45,513 bases of DNA from NCBI RefSeq assembly GCF_001522865.1, contig NZ_LOWB01000005.1, positions 1 through 45,513 of the forward strand, written 5' to 3'. Position 1 is the stretch's first letter; each line of letters begins with the position of its first letter. This document shows positions 24,365 through 32,774 of this stretch, one piece after another. This DNA is from Burkholderia sp. TSV86 (GTDB lineage Bacteria; Pseudomonadota; Gammaproteobacteria; Burkholderiales; Burkholderiaceae). The position numbers and the translations under genes were made by a program. A model generated the notes under the pieces. That model had not been told where the DNA came from. It did not search any database and worked only from the letters and a program-made list of their open reading frames with translations.

Positions 24365-25990
24365 TCAGTGCTCGTCGTCGTCGAGCTGCAACTTCGCGCG
24401 CGGCACGCCGGTATGCGCCCCCCAGTAATAGATGACGAGCGCGATCGCCGCGACGGCGCCCGTGTCGTAAGGATGCGCGAGACGGCCGGTGCCGCCGAAG
24501 CCGCCGAAATACGACACCGCGATCATCAGTGCGTAGAACGCGATCAGCCACAGCGACGAGCGCACCTGCCCGGCCAGGCTCAAGTGCTGGGTGGGCACCC
24601 AGCGGCGGCACGCAAGGTAGATCGCATACATCGCGATCTGCAGGCCGAGCAGCCACGACACCGTGCTCCAGCCCGACCAGTAGACGATCAGCGCGGCAAT
24701 CACGAACGACGCCGGGCCGGTGAGCGCGAACGCGCTCGCGCGGAACGGCCGTGGTAGATCCGGCGCGGTGCGGCGCAGCGCGGCGACCGATACCGGCGCG
24801 ACCGCATAGCTCAGCACGAGCGCGGCCGATACGGTGTTGATCAGCGCTTCCCATGACGGGAACGGCAGCGTCCAGAAGATCGCGAGGCCGAACGTGAGCC
24901 ACAGCCCGGCGCGCGGAATGCCGGAGGCTTCGTCGACGCGCGTGAAGACCTGGAAGAACGTGCCCGTCTTCGCCCAGCCGTAGACCACGCGCGGCGTCGC
25001 GTTCATATAGATGTTGCCGCAGCCGGACGGCGAGATCATCGCATCGGCGACGACCATGTACGCGAGCCAGCCGACGCCGAGCGCAAGCGCGATATCGCGG
25101 TACGGCAGCGAGAACGCGTGGCTCACGCCGCGCCAACCGAGCGCGAGTGCCGCGGCCGGGATGCTGCCGAGAAACGCGAGCTGCAGCAGCACGTAGATCA
25201 GCGTCGACAGCACGATCGACAGAATTAGCGCGACCGGAATCGTGCGCTGCGGGTTGCGCACCTCGCTCGCGACCGACACGATCGGCGTGAGCCCGAGATA
25301 CGCGAAGATAATGCCGCCCGCCGACACCGCCATCTCGACGCCTTGCAGGCCGAACGGCGCGAAGCCGTGCGCGGTCAGATTCGCGGGCCGGAAGAACGTG
25401 AACAGCACCGCGATCACCGATAGCGGCACGATGAACTTGAAGATGCTGATCACGTTGTTCGCTTTCGCGAACGTCTTCACGCTCGAATAGTTCAGATAGA
25501 AGAAGAAACAGAGCAGCGCGGCCTGCACGAGCCAGCCGAGTGTCGTCGGGTTGCTCGATCCTTCGGCGGTGAGCCCCGCAAACCACGCGGCCGCATACTG
25601 GCGCGCCGCGACGACTTCGATCGCGATCAGGCTGGAAAACGCGATCAGCGTGATCGCGCCCATCAGGTAGCCAAGCAGCGGGCCGTGCGAGAACACCGGA
25701 TAGCGAACCACGCCGCCCGCGCGCGGCAACGCGGCGCCCAGCTCGCAGTAGACAATGCCGAGCAGCAGCACCGCGAAGCCGCCGATCAGCCATGACAGGA
25801 TGCCCGCCGGCCCCGCGATCGTCGATACGTGGCTCGCGGCGAACAGCCATCCCGATCCGAAGATCGCGCCCAGCCCGATGAACGTGAGATCGGTCAGCGA
25901 AAGCTGCTTCTTGAACTGGCCTCGGCTCGCGCCGGACGGCGCGGCATGGGAAAGTGGTACGGACGGGCGTGCGTTGCCTTGGCTTGGCAT
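24365..25990 (-). CDS. APC-family amino acid permease, probably for hydroxyproline
   Basis: The 541-residue transporter has about twelve or more membrane helices. The APC signature LTFIGLGAIFGSGWLFAASH (glycine-rich first unwound helix) and VASEVRNPQRTIP (loop after helix 6) identify the amino acid-polyamine-organocation superfamily. It lies between two enzymes of hydroxyproline breakdown, on the same strand, so hydroxyproline uptake is the best inference. GGAGA is found before ATG 25990; a long upstream extension of the frame to 26245 is Arg-rich and unlikely to be translated. A 288-bp gap separates it from the deaminase gene. Confidence 0.9.
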   Translation of the reverse strand: MPSQGNARPSVPLSHAAPSGASRGQFKKQLSLTDLTFIGLGAIFGSGWLFAASHVSTIAGPAGILSWLIGGFAVLLLGIVYCELGAALPRAGGVVRYPVFSHGPLLGYLMGAITLIAFSSLIAIEVVAARQYAAAWFAGLTAEGSSNPTTLGWLVQAALLCFFFYLNYSSVKTFAKANNVISIFKFIVPLSVIAVLFTFFRPANLTAHGFAPFGLQGVEMAVSAGGIIFAYLGLTPIVSVASEVRNPQRTIPVALILSIVLSTLIYVLLQLAFLGSIPAAALALGWRGVSHAFSLPYRDIALALGVGWLAYMVVADAMISPSGCGNIYMNATPRVVYGWAKTGTFFQVFTRVDEASGIPRAGLWLTFGLAIFWTLPFPSWEALINTVSAALVLSYAVAPVSVAALRRTAPDLPRPFRASAFALTGPASFVIAALIVYWSGWSTVSWLLGLQIAMYAIYLACRRWVPTQHLSLAGQVRSSLWLIAFYALMIAVSYFGGFGGTGRLAHPYDTGAVAAIALVIYYWGAHTGVPRAKLQLDDDEH

Positions 25991-26278
25991 GGGCTTGTCT
26001 CCTGATCTCTTCGTTTTGATGCCGTTTTGATGCGCGCGGTGGCTGCCGTGGGCGCGCGCCGGCTGGCGGACGAATCGGCGAGCGGGCGCGTGCTGACGGG
26101 ATGCCGGCGCGGGCGGAAAACGCGCGGTTGCGCTCGTGCGGCGGCCGCGCGCGGCGGTTCGCGCCGGCTCGCCGTCGAGCGGTTCACCGCCTCGGGCAAA
26201 CCCGGCCGCGGCGCGCCATCGCATGCGGATGACTTCGCGCGGCAATGGACAGGCGGCCTCGCAACCGGCGCCCGCCGC

Positions 26279-27199
26279 TCAAAGACCGACGTCCGGCAGC
26301 GCCGGGCGATTCGCGAGCGCCTGCGCGACGACCGCCTTTACCTCGTCGAGCGTTTGGCCTTGCAGCGCGAGGCGCGGCGGGCGTGTGAGCGCGCTGCCGC
26401 GGCCCACCAGCTCTTCACACAGTTTGATGCACTGAACGAGATCCGGCCGCGCATCGAGGTGCAGCAGCGGCATGAACCACCGGTACAGCGCGAGCGCCTC
26501 CTCGAAGCGTTTCTGCTTGGCGAGGCGAAACAGCGTCTCGCCTTCTTTCGGAAACGCGTTCGACATCCCCGATACCCAGCCTTGCGCGCCGAGCGCAATG
26601 CTTTCGAGCACCACGTCGTCGAGCCCCGCGAACAGCACGAAGCGATCGCCGAGCGCGTTGCGCAGATCGATGAAGCGGCGCGTGTCGCCCGACGAATCCT
26701 TGAAGCAGACGATGTTGTCGCAATCCTGAAGCGCGATCAGCACGTCGGGCGTCACGTCGTTCTTGTAGACGGGCGGGTTGTTGTAGACCATCACCGGCAA
26801 ATCGGTGCTTGCCGCGACCGCGCGAAAGTGCGCGGCCGTCTCGCGCGGGGTGGCCGAGTAGACGAGCGCGGGCATCACCATCACGCCGTCGACGCCGGCG
26901 CGCGCCGCCTCGCGCACCGTGTCGCATGCGAACTGCGTCGTGAATTCGGCGATGCCGGCGATCACCGGCACCTTGCCGCCCGCGGCATCGCGCGCCGCTT
27001 CGATCACCGCGCGTTTTTCCGACGTATTGAGCGACGTGTTCTCGCCGACCGTGCCGCAGACGACGAGGCCCGACACGCCGTCGTTCACCAGGTTTTGCAC
27101 GACGTGGTGCGTCGCGTCGACGTCCAGGGAAAAGTCCGGCTTGAACTGAGTGCTGACGGCGGGGAACACCCCGCTCCATTGAATGGCGTGACCGCTCAC
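26279..27199 (-). CDS. lhpC: 1-pyrroline-4-hydroxy-2-carboxylate deaminase (DapA/NAL superfamily)
   Basis: The 306-residue TIM-barrel enzyme of the dihydrodipicolinate synthase superfamily has CGTVGENTSLNTSEKRAVIE, the active tyrosine in VMVYNNPP and the Schiff-base lysine in CFKDSSGD. Within hydroxyproline clusters this enzyme removes ammonia from 1-pyrroline-4-hydroxy-2-carboxylate to give 2-oxoglutarate semialdehyde. The start is GTG 27199, since AGGAG lies just upstream and no ATG fits. It is the first gene of the leftward arm and is divergent from the epimerase gene. Confidence 0.9.
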   Translation of the reverse strand: MSGHAIQWSGVFPAVSTQFKPDFSLDVDATHHVVQNLVNDGVSGLVVCGTVGENTSLNTSEKRAVIEAARDAAGGKVPVIAGIAEFTTQFACDTVREAARAGVDGVMVMPALVYSATPRETAAHFRAVAASTDLPVMVYNNPPVYKNDVTPDVLIALQDCDNIVCFKDSSGDTRRFIDLRNALGDRFVLFAGLDDVVLESIALGAQGWVSGMSNAFPKEGETLFRLAKQKRFEEALALYRWFMPLLHLDARPDLVQCIKLCEELVGRGSALTRPPRLALQGQTLDEVKAVVAQALANRPALPDVGL

Positions 27200-27309
27200 T
27201 GAAAATCTCCTGCGTTCGAATGGAATGGCCGACGCAAACCGTCGGTGCGGCACCCAGTATTGCCGTCGAAAAGCCGTGGCGCTTGAGGCTTTTCCAACCG
27301 TGAAAGGAT

Positions 27310-27343
27310 GAAATCGGCACAGCCGCCCGATTGTGCCGATTTC
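27310..27343. promoter_or_regulatory. perfect 12-bp inverted repeat in the hydroxyproline divergon
   Basis: GAAATCGGCACA (27310-27321) and TGTGCCGATTTC (27332-27343) are exact reverse complements separated by 10 bp, giving 22 bp between half-site centres, about two helix turns. It lies in the 228-bp region between the divergent deaminase and epimerase genes, where a regulator of both arms should bind. The neighbouring PAS-AraC regulator is the obvious candidate. Confidence 0.6.
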
Positions 27344-27427
27344 GTCGCGCGCATCATCGAAAACCCACAAGCGGCCGGACGTCCGACGCGGGAAGCTATG
27401 CACCTTTCCACCTCGAATCGACGCAAT

Positions 27428-28360
27428 ATGAAGCGCATCCACATCATCGATTCGCATACGGGCGGCGAGCCCACACGCGTTGTCGTAGACGGTTTTCCGG
27501 CGCTGGGCGACGCTTCGATGGCCGAGCGTCTCGCGACGCTTGCGCGCGAGCACGACCGCTACCGCACCGCGTGCATCGTCGAGCCGCGCGGCAGCGACGT
27601 GCTGGTCGGCGCGCTGTTGTGCGAGCCGGTTTCGGCCAGCGCCGCAGCGGGCGTGATTTTCTTCAATAACGCCGGCTATCTCGGCATGTGCGGGCACGGG
27701 ACGATCGGCGTCGTGCGCACGCTGCATCATCTGGGCCGTATCGCGCCGGGCGTGCACCGGATCGAGACGCCCGTGGGCGACGTCGACGCGACGCTGCACG
27801 ACGATCTGTCGGTCAGCGTGCGCAACGTGCGCGCGTATCGGTACCGGCAGGGCGTCGTGGTCGACGTGCCGGGGCACGGCGCGGTGACGGGCGATATCGC
27901 ATGGGGCGGCAACTGGTTTTTCCTCGTCAGCGATCACGGCCAGCGCGTCGCGGCAGACAACGTCGCGGCGCTGAGCGCCTACGCGTCGGCGCTGCGCGCG
28001 AGCCTGGAGCGCGCGGGCGTGAGCGGTGAGGGTGGCGCGCAAATCGATCACATCGAGCTGTTTGCCGACGATCCCGAGTACGACAGCCGCAGCTTCGTGC
28101 TATGCCCGGGTCTCGCTTACGACCGCTCGCCGTGCGGCACCGGCACGAGCGCGAAGCTCGCGTGCCTGGCTGCGGACGGCCAGCTTGCGCCGGGCGCGAC
28201 ATGGCGGCAGGCGAGCGTGATCGGCAGCGTGTTCTCGGCGAGCTACGCGCCCGCCGAAGGCGGCGTCGTGCCGACGATCCGCGGCCGCGCGCACCTGAGC
28301 GCCGAGGCGACGCTCGTGATCGAGGATGACGATCCATTCGGCTGGGGCATCGTTTCGTGA
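27428..28360 (+). CDS. lhpA: 4-hydroxyproline 2-epimerase
   Basis: The 310-residue protein of the proline racemase superfamily has both catalytic cysteines, in MCGHGT (Cys88) and PCGTGTS (Cys236), and starts with the typical [17 protein letters not shown]. It turns trans-4-hydroxy-L-proline into cis-4-hydroxy-D-proline, the first step of the pathway. Two cysteines, rather than a Cys and Thr pair, separate it from the related dehydratase. ATG 27428 matches the family N-terminus, although a longer frame exists. Its TGA overlaps the GTG of the next gene, so the operon is translationally coupled. Confidence 0.93.
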   Translation: MKRIHIIDSHTGGEPTRVVVDGFPALGDASMAERLATLAREHDRYRTACIVEPRGSDVLVGALLCEPVSASAAAGVIFFNNAGYLGMCGHGTIGVVRTLHHLGRIAPGVHRIETPVGDVDATLHDDLSVSVRNVRAYRYRQGVVVDVPGHGAVTGDIAWGGNWFFLVSDHGQRVAADNVAALSAYASALRASLERAGVSGEGGAQIDHIELFADDPEYDSRSFVLCPGLAYDRSPCGTGTSAKLACLAADGQLAPGATWRQASVIGSVFSASYAPAEGGVVPTIRGRAHLSAEATLVIEDDDPFGWGIVS

Positions 28361-29499
28361 GCGTCGCGCGTGATTCGGAGGCCGACGTCGTGGTGATCGG
28401 CGCGGGCATCGTCGGCGCCGCGTGCGCGCACGAATTTGCGCTGCGCGGGCTGCGCACGCTGGTCGTCGATGACGGCCGGGGCGGCGCGACCGGCGCGGGG
28501 ATGGGCCACCTCGTCGCGATGGACGGCAGCGCCGCCGAACTGGCGCTCGCGCATTACTCGATCGGGCTGTGGAACGCGCTGCGCGATGCGATGCCCGACG
28601 CATGCGCATACCGCAATTGCGGCACGCTGTGGCTCGCGGCCGATGCGCACGAGATGGACCTCGCGCGCGCGAAGCAAGCCACGCTCGCCGAGCACGGCGT
28701 GGCGGGCGAGCTGATCGGACGCGCCGCGCTCGGCGCGCTCGAGCCGATGCTGCGCGCGGATCTCGGCGGCGCGCTGAGGATTGCCGGCGACGGCATCCTG
28801 TACGCGCCCGCCGCCGCGCAATGGCTGCTGTCCCGGTTGCCGGGCGTGACGGTGCGTCGCGCGAAGGCGGTGGCCGTCGATGGTCCGAGCGTGACGCTCG
28901 ACGGCGGCCGCACGCTGCGCGCGGCGCACGTCGTCGTCGCGAATGGCGTTGCGGCGCGCGAACTGTTGCCCGAGCTGCCGCTAATGCCGAAGAAGGGGCA
29001 TCTGGTGATCACCGACCGCTACCCGGCGCGGGTGTCGCATCAACTCGTCGAGCTGGGCTATGCGGCGAGCGCGCACGCGAGCGGCGGCACGTCGGTCGCA
29101 TTCAATGTGCAGCCCAGGCCCACCGGCCAGTTGTTGATCGGCTCGTCGCGGCAGTTCGGCACCGACGAGCCGGGCGTCGAGATGCCCGTGCTCAGGCGGA
29201 TGCTGCGCCGCGCGATCCATTATTTGCCCGCGCTCGCCGATTTCAATGGCATCCGCGCATGGACCGGCTTTCGCTCGGCCAGCCCCGATGGCCTGCCGCT
29301 GCTCGGCGAGCATCCGTCACAGCCCGGCCTGTGGCTCGCGCTCGGCCACGAGGGGCTCGGCGTGACCACCGCGCCTGGCAGCGCGCGCGTGCTGGCCGCG
29401 AGGATGTTCGGCGAGCGCGCGGCGATCGACGCCGAGCCGTTTTTGCCGGGGCGTTTCTTGCCGGCGCCAGGCGTCGCGGCAAGTGGAGCGTTGCAATGA
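28357..29499 (+). CDS. lhpB: D-hydroxyproline dehydrogenase, FAD-dependent DAO-type subunit
   Basis: The 380-residue flavoprotein of the D-amino-acid oxidase/GlcD-like family has the FAD fold [20 protein letters not shown] at the start, a [10 protein letters not shown] substrate-side segment and the C-terminal [18 protein letters not shown] stretch typical of this group. It is one subunit of the dehydrogenase that oxidises cis-4-hydroxy-D-proline to 1-pyrroline-4-hydroxy-2-carboxylate. Its GTG start overlaps the epimerase stop, and its stop overlaps the next ATG. Gene letters follow the Pseudomonas lhp naming and are given by order and family. Confidence 0.88.
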   Translation: MSVARDSEADVVVIGAGIVGAACAHEFALRGLRTLVVDDGRGGATGAGMGHLVAMDGSAAELALAHYSIGLWNALRDAMPDACAYRNCGTLWLAADAHEMDLARAKQATLAEHGVAGELIGRAALGALEPMLRADLGGALRIAGDGILYAPAAAQWLLSRLPGVTVRRAKAVAVDGPSVTLDGGRTLRAAHVVVANGVAARELLPELPLMPKKGHLVITDRYPARVSHQLVELGYAASAHASGGTSVAFNVQPRPTGQLLIGSSRQFGTDEPGVEMPVLRRMLRRAIHYLPALADFNGIRAWTGFRSASPDGLPLLGEHPSQPGLWLALGHEGLGVTTAPGSARVLAARMFGERAAIDAEPFLPGRFLPAPGVAASGALQ

Positions 29500-29729
29500 T
29501 CATTTATCTGGACCGCCGCGCGCTGGCCGTGACCGACGGCATGACCGTCGCGGCCGCGATTGCGCTGAGCGGCGACGATACGGCCCGCACATCCTGCGGC
29601 GGCACCGCGCGCGCGCCTTTTTGCGGGATGGGGATTTGCCACGAATGCCGGGTGACGGTCGATGGGCGGCGCATGCTCGCATGCCAGACACTTTGCCGCG
29701 AAGGCATGCAGGTGGAGCGAACGAGATGA
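29496..29729 (+). CDS. lhpF: D-hydroxyproline dehydrogenase, small [2Fe-2S] subunit
   Basis: This 77-residue protein is a minimal plant-type ferredoxin-like domain. The cysteines are in TSCGGTARAPFCGMGICHEC and MLACQT, matching the small subunit found in hydroxyproline and opine dehydrogenase complexes. It passes electrons between the flavin subunits. Both ends overlap neighbours by 4 bp (ATGA junctions), which indicates fixed subunit ratios by coupled translation. Confidence 0.88.
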   Translation: MIIYLDRRALAVTDGMTVAAAIALSGDDTARTSCGGTARAPFCGMGICHECRVTVDGRRMLACQTLCREGMQVERTR

Positions 29730-31018
29730 TGAACGAACATCGCAGCGTCGACGTCGCGATTATCGGCGCGGGGCCAGCGGGGCTGGCTGCGGCGCGGGCT
29801 GCCGTGCGCGGCGGCCGGACGGTCGCGGTCATCGACGACAATCCGCGCGCGGGCGGGCAGATCTGGCGGCAAGGGCCGGCGGTCGTGCCACCGGCGCCGG
29901 CCGCCGCTGCGTTCGGCGTGCTGAGTGAGCCGGGCGTGCGCTATTTCGCGCTCACGCGCGTCGTCGCCGCGCCTCGGCCCGGCGCGCTGTTGCTGGAGGA
30001 CGCGCAGCGCGCGCTGCTGCTCGACTATCGAGCGCTGATTCTGTGCTGCGGCGCGCGCGAACTGCTGCTGCCGTTTCCCGGCTGGACGCTGCCAGGCGTG
30101 ACGGGCGCGGGCGGCTTGCAGGCACTGATCAAGGGCGGCTTGCCAGTGCGGGGCGAGCGCGTCGTGATCGCGGGCAGCGGGCCGTTGCTGATCGCATCGC
30201 TCGCAACGGCGCGGGCGGCGGGCGCGCAGGTCGTCGCGCTCGTCGAACAGGCGCCGCGCGCCGCGCTTGCGCGCTTTGTGCTGTCGCTCGCGGCGGCGCC
30301 GGCGAAGCTGGTGCAGGCCGTGCATTTGTCACGCGGTTTCGTCGGCACGCGCTACCTGACGGGCAGCGTCGTAGGCGCCGCACATGGCGGCGCTCGCGTG
30401 CGCGCGGTCACGATCGAGCGCGGCGGTGCGCGCGAAACGCTCGATTGCGACCGGCTCGCATGCGGCTTCGGCCTGGTGCCGAATGTCGCGCTCGCGCGCG
30501 CGCTCGGCTGCGAGGTGCGCGATGGCGCGATCGCGACGCACGGCGCGCAGCGCACGTCGGTCGAGCGTATTTATGCGGCGGGCGAATGTACGGGAGTGGG
30601 CGGCGTCGAGCTTGCGCGGATCGAAGGGGAACTGGCCGGGCTTGCCGCGAGCGGCGCGGATGCGACGCCCGCTGGCCGCCGGCGGGCCGCCGCGCTGCTG
30701 CGCCGCCGCGATGCGTGGCGGCGCTTCGCGGCCCGTGTCGCCGATACGTTTGCGCTTGGCGCTGCCGCCCGCGCGCTGCCGCCCGACGACACGCTGCTGT
30801 GCCGCTGCGAGGACGTGACGATCGGCGCGGTGCGCGCGCATGCATCGGCGCGTGACGCGAAGCTGATTACGCGCTGCGCGATGGGCGCGTGCCAGGGGCG
30901 GGTGTGCGGCGCGGCAGCGCACGCGTATTTCGGCTGGGACGAGGCGGCGCCGCGCGAGCCGTTCTCGCCGGCGCGGATCGGCAGCCTGGCTTGCGATGAC
31001 GCCCGCGCCGAAGCTTGA
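29726..31018 (+). CDS. lhpE: D-hydroxyproline dehydrogenase, FAD/NAD(P)-binding subunit with BFD-like iron-sulfur domain
   Basis: The 430-residue protein has the dinucleotide-binding fold IIGAGPAGLAAARAAV at the N-terminus, a second nucleotide fold near VVIAGSGPLLIASLATA, and at the C-terminus a BFD-like [2Fe-2S] segment with cysteines in LLCRCEDVTIG and ITRCAMGACQGRVCG. This is the architecture of the alpha subunit of hydroxyproline/opine-type heteromeric dehydrogenases. It is the last gene of the coupled operon and is followed by two strong hairpins. Electrons probably go to the respiratory chain. Confidence 0.88.
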   Translation: MMNEHRSVDVAIIGAGPAGLAAARAAVRGGRTVAVIDDNPRAGGQIWRQGPAVVPPAPAAAAFGVLSEPGVRYFALTRVVAAPRPGALLLEDAQRALLLDYRALILCCGARELLLPFPGWTLPGVTGAGGLQALIKGGLPVRGERVVIAGSGPLLIASLATARAAGAQVVALVEQAPRAALARFVLSLAAAPAKLVQAVHLSRGFVGTRYLTGSVVGAAHGGARVRAVTIERGGARETLDCDRLACGFGLVPNVALARALGCEVRDGAIATHGAQRTSVERIYAAGECTGVGGVELARIEGELAGLAASGADATPAGRRRAAALLRRRDAWRRFAARVADTFALGAAARALPPDDTLLCRCEDVTIGAVRAHASARDAKLITRCAMGACQGRVCGAAAHAYFGWDEAAPREPFSPARIGSLACDDARAEA

Positions 31019-31050
31019 CGCCGAGCGGCTGCATTGCGTGGGACTGCCGT

Positions 31051-31103
31051 GCGCGGCCCGAAGCGGGCCGCGCCCTGAAGCGGCAGCTTCGGTCGCCGCT
31101 TCA
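31051..31103 (+). terminator. two tandem hairpins at the end of the hydroxyproline operon
   Basis: 31051-31060 pairs with 31064-31073 (10 bp, AAG loop) and 31076-31084 pairs with 31095-31103 (9 bp). They begin 33 bp after the dehydrogenase stop. Neither has a T-run, so termination may be partial or Rho-dependent. Confidence 0.5.
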
Positions 31104-31128
31104 TCGCTGCTGTGACGGCTCCTATAAT
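31100..31128 (+). promoter_or_regulatory. promoter for the PAS-AraC regulator
   Basis: A perfect TATAAT (31123-31128) lies 17 bp from a weak TTCATC (31100-31105) and 35 bp ahead of the regulator's ATG. The weak -35 overlaps the second hairpin, so the regulator probably has its own promoter and needs an activator. Confidence 0.5.
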
Positions 31129-31162
31129 CGACGCCATCCGTGTTCCGATACACGAGTCTTCC

Positions 31163-31969
31163 ATGATGACCTTGCTTGCCATGCCGCCTGCAACCTCGTC
31201 CGCCCTCCGGCCGGACGACACATCGGACCATACGAGCGACGGCGGCTTCGCTGCGCTGCTTGCGCACTTCACTCAGCTCGAACCGGTGTTCGATGCGCTT
31301 CCCGACGTCGCGTTCTTCGTCAAGGACGCGCATGCGCGCTATGCGCTGGTGAACCGCACGCTCGCGCAACGCTGCGGCTACAAGGACAAACGCGCGTTAT
31401 ACGGCAAGACCGCCGCCGAAGTCTTTCCGATCCGCTTCGGGCGCAGCTATGCGGAGCAGGACCGCGTGATCATCGGCGGCGGCCGGCCGCTTGCCGACCA
31501 GCTCGAATTGCATCTGTACGCGGGCCGCGAACCTGGCTGGTGCCTGACCTGCAAGGAGCCGCTGCGCGATGCGTGCGGGCGCATCGTCGGCATCGCCGGG
31601 CTGTCGCGCGACCTGCGCGCGCACGAGAGTTCGCACCCGGCCTACAGCCGCATCGCCGACGTGGTGCGCCATATCCACGAGCATTACGCGCAGCCGCCAA
31701 ACCTCAAGCATCTCGCGCAAATGGCGGGGATGTCGGTCGCGCAGCTCGAACGCTATTTCCACAAGGTATTTCATCTGACGCCGCGGCAGATGCTGCTGAA
31801 AGCGCGCCTCGATGCCGCGACAGCGTTTCTCGTCACGCACGACAAGGTCACGGACGTCGCGGCGCTATGCGGCTATACCGATCACAGCGCGTTCACGCGG
31901 CAATTCAAGGCAACGGTAGGCGTCACGCCGACCGAGTATCGACTCGCGTTGCGGGAGGGTGGCACGTAG
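31163..31969 (+). CDS. PAS-domain AraC-family transcriptional regulator of the hydroxyproline genes
   Basis: The 268-residue protein has a PAS-like sensor (about residues 30-140, with VAFFVKDAHARYALVNRTL and GREPGWCLTCKEPLRD) and a C-terminal AraC DNA-binding domain with two helix-turn-helices (LKHLAQMAGMSVAQLERYF and VTDVAALCGYTDHSAFTRQF). Regulators of this build sit beside hydroxyproline operons in related bacteria. It probably activates both arms on sensing a pathway intermediate, and the inverted repeat at 27310-27343 is a candidate site. ATG 31163 or 31166 is the start. Confidence 0.87.
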   Translation: MMTLLAMPPATSSALRPDDTSDHTSDGGFAALLAHFTQLEPVFDALPDVAFFVKDAHARYALVNRTLAQRCGYKDKRALYGKTAAEVFPIRFGRSYAEQDRVIIGGGRPLADQLELHLYAGREPGWCLTCKEPLRDACGRIVGIAGLSRDLRAHESSHPAYSRIADVVRHIHEHYAQPPNLKHLAQMAGMSVAQLERYFHKVFHLTPRQMLLKARLDAATAFLVTHDKVTDVAALCGYTDHSAFTRQFKATVGVTPTEYRLALREGGT

Positions 31970-32063
31970 GCGGGCACACTTGCACCGCGCGCTGGGCTTC
32001 GGGCCGGCGTGCGCGACGAGGTGGGGATTCGGGTTCGAGGGGCGGAACCGCAGGCCGGAAAAA

Positions 32064-32336
32064 TCAACGGTAGCCGAGGCCTTTGAGCACGGCCGTGCCG
32101 TTTTCCGTCAGACGAAAGGCCGGCGACGAATCGGCATCGGAGCTGATTCGTTCGACGAGACCAGCTTCCTGCAGCGCAGGCAGCTCAGGTTTGGCGTTTG
32201 CGCCGATGGGCGCATGCAGCATGATCAGCAGCGTCGCGATTTCGTGATGGCTCAGCAGGCGGCGCAGCATCGTTTTCGATTTGGCGGGGGGCGCGGCGGT
32301 TTGGCCCGCGGCAGACGTATCGTCGACAGGGGTCAT
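32064..32336 (-). CDS. small conserved-looking protein with a possible winged helix
   Basis: The 90-residue protein starts at an ATG with GGAG 5 bp upstream. After a disordered Ala/Pro-rich N-terminus, residues 25-90 (HHEIATLLIMLHAPIG, ALQEAGLVERI, FRLTENGTAVLKGLGYR) have the helix, helix, wing pattern of small winged-helix proteins. I do not know its role. It faces the AraC gene, 94 bp away, and no operon partner is seen. Confidence 0.6.
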   Translation of the reverse strand: MTPVDDTSAAGQTAAPPAKSKTMLRRLLSHHEIATLLIMLHAPIGANAKPELPALQEAGLVERISSDADSSPAFRLTENGTAVLKGLGYR

Positions 32337-32774
32337 TCCATTCTCCTATGCGGACATTGGGACGGATGGTGCCGTGGCTTTCTTAAGCGATGCTTAAAGC
32401 GTTCGTGAAAGGGCGGGGCGGACGGCTTGCGCCTGCGTCAAACTGCATGGCCTGATCAAAGCGAGTCCGGGCTGCGCCGAGGCCGGCGCGTGTTGTGCCG
32501 CAGGTGCTGTCTCGGGCCTGTGGCACGCGCCATCGACGCAAGCGGGGCCGAGGTGTGCGGTGCAGCACGGTTTCAGCCTGAATGGCCGCGCCGAAATCGT
32601 CGGACGAAAGTGCGGCGCAGCCGGATGTCTTGCTTAGCGCCCAGCACCCAACTGGGCCAGTGCGCTAGTGCGCCTTACGCGCACCGGCAGCACCCCCGTC
32701 CGTAGCAGGCACGGCTCGACAGCGATGCGCCGCCAGACGCGGCACTCATCGCCCGCGCCACGCCCGCGATCCGC
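32337..32774. terminator. 438-bp gap with two tandem hairpins behind quiC1
   Basis: Between the small protein and quiC1. Hairpins at 32639-32657 (6 bp, CACCCAA loop) and 32668-32684 (GTGCGC/GCGCAC, 5-nt loop) lie about 90-135 bp past the quiC1 stop and could end its transcript. The remainder shows no gene. Confidence 0.4.

Noticed and set aside
22680..25850. A 1056-codon minus-strand frame spanning the semialdehyde dehydrogenase and permease genes
   Set aside because: Extremely Arg/Ala-rich shadow of two well-identified genes in another frame; such frames are common at this GC content.
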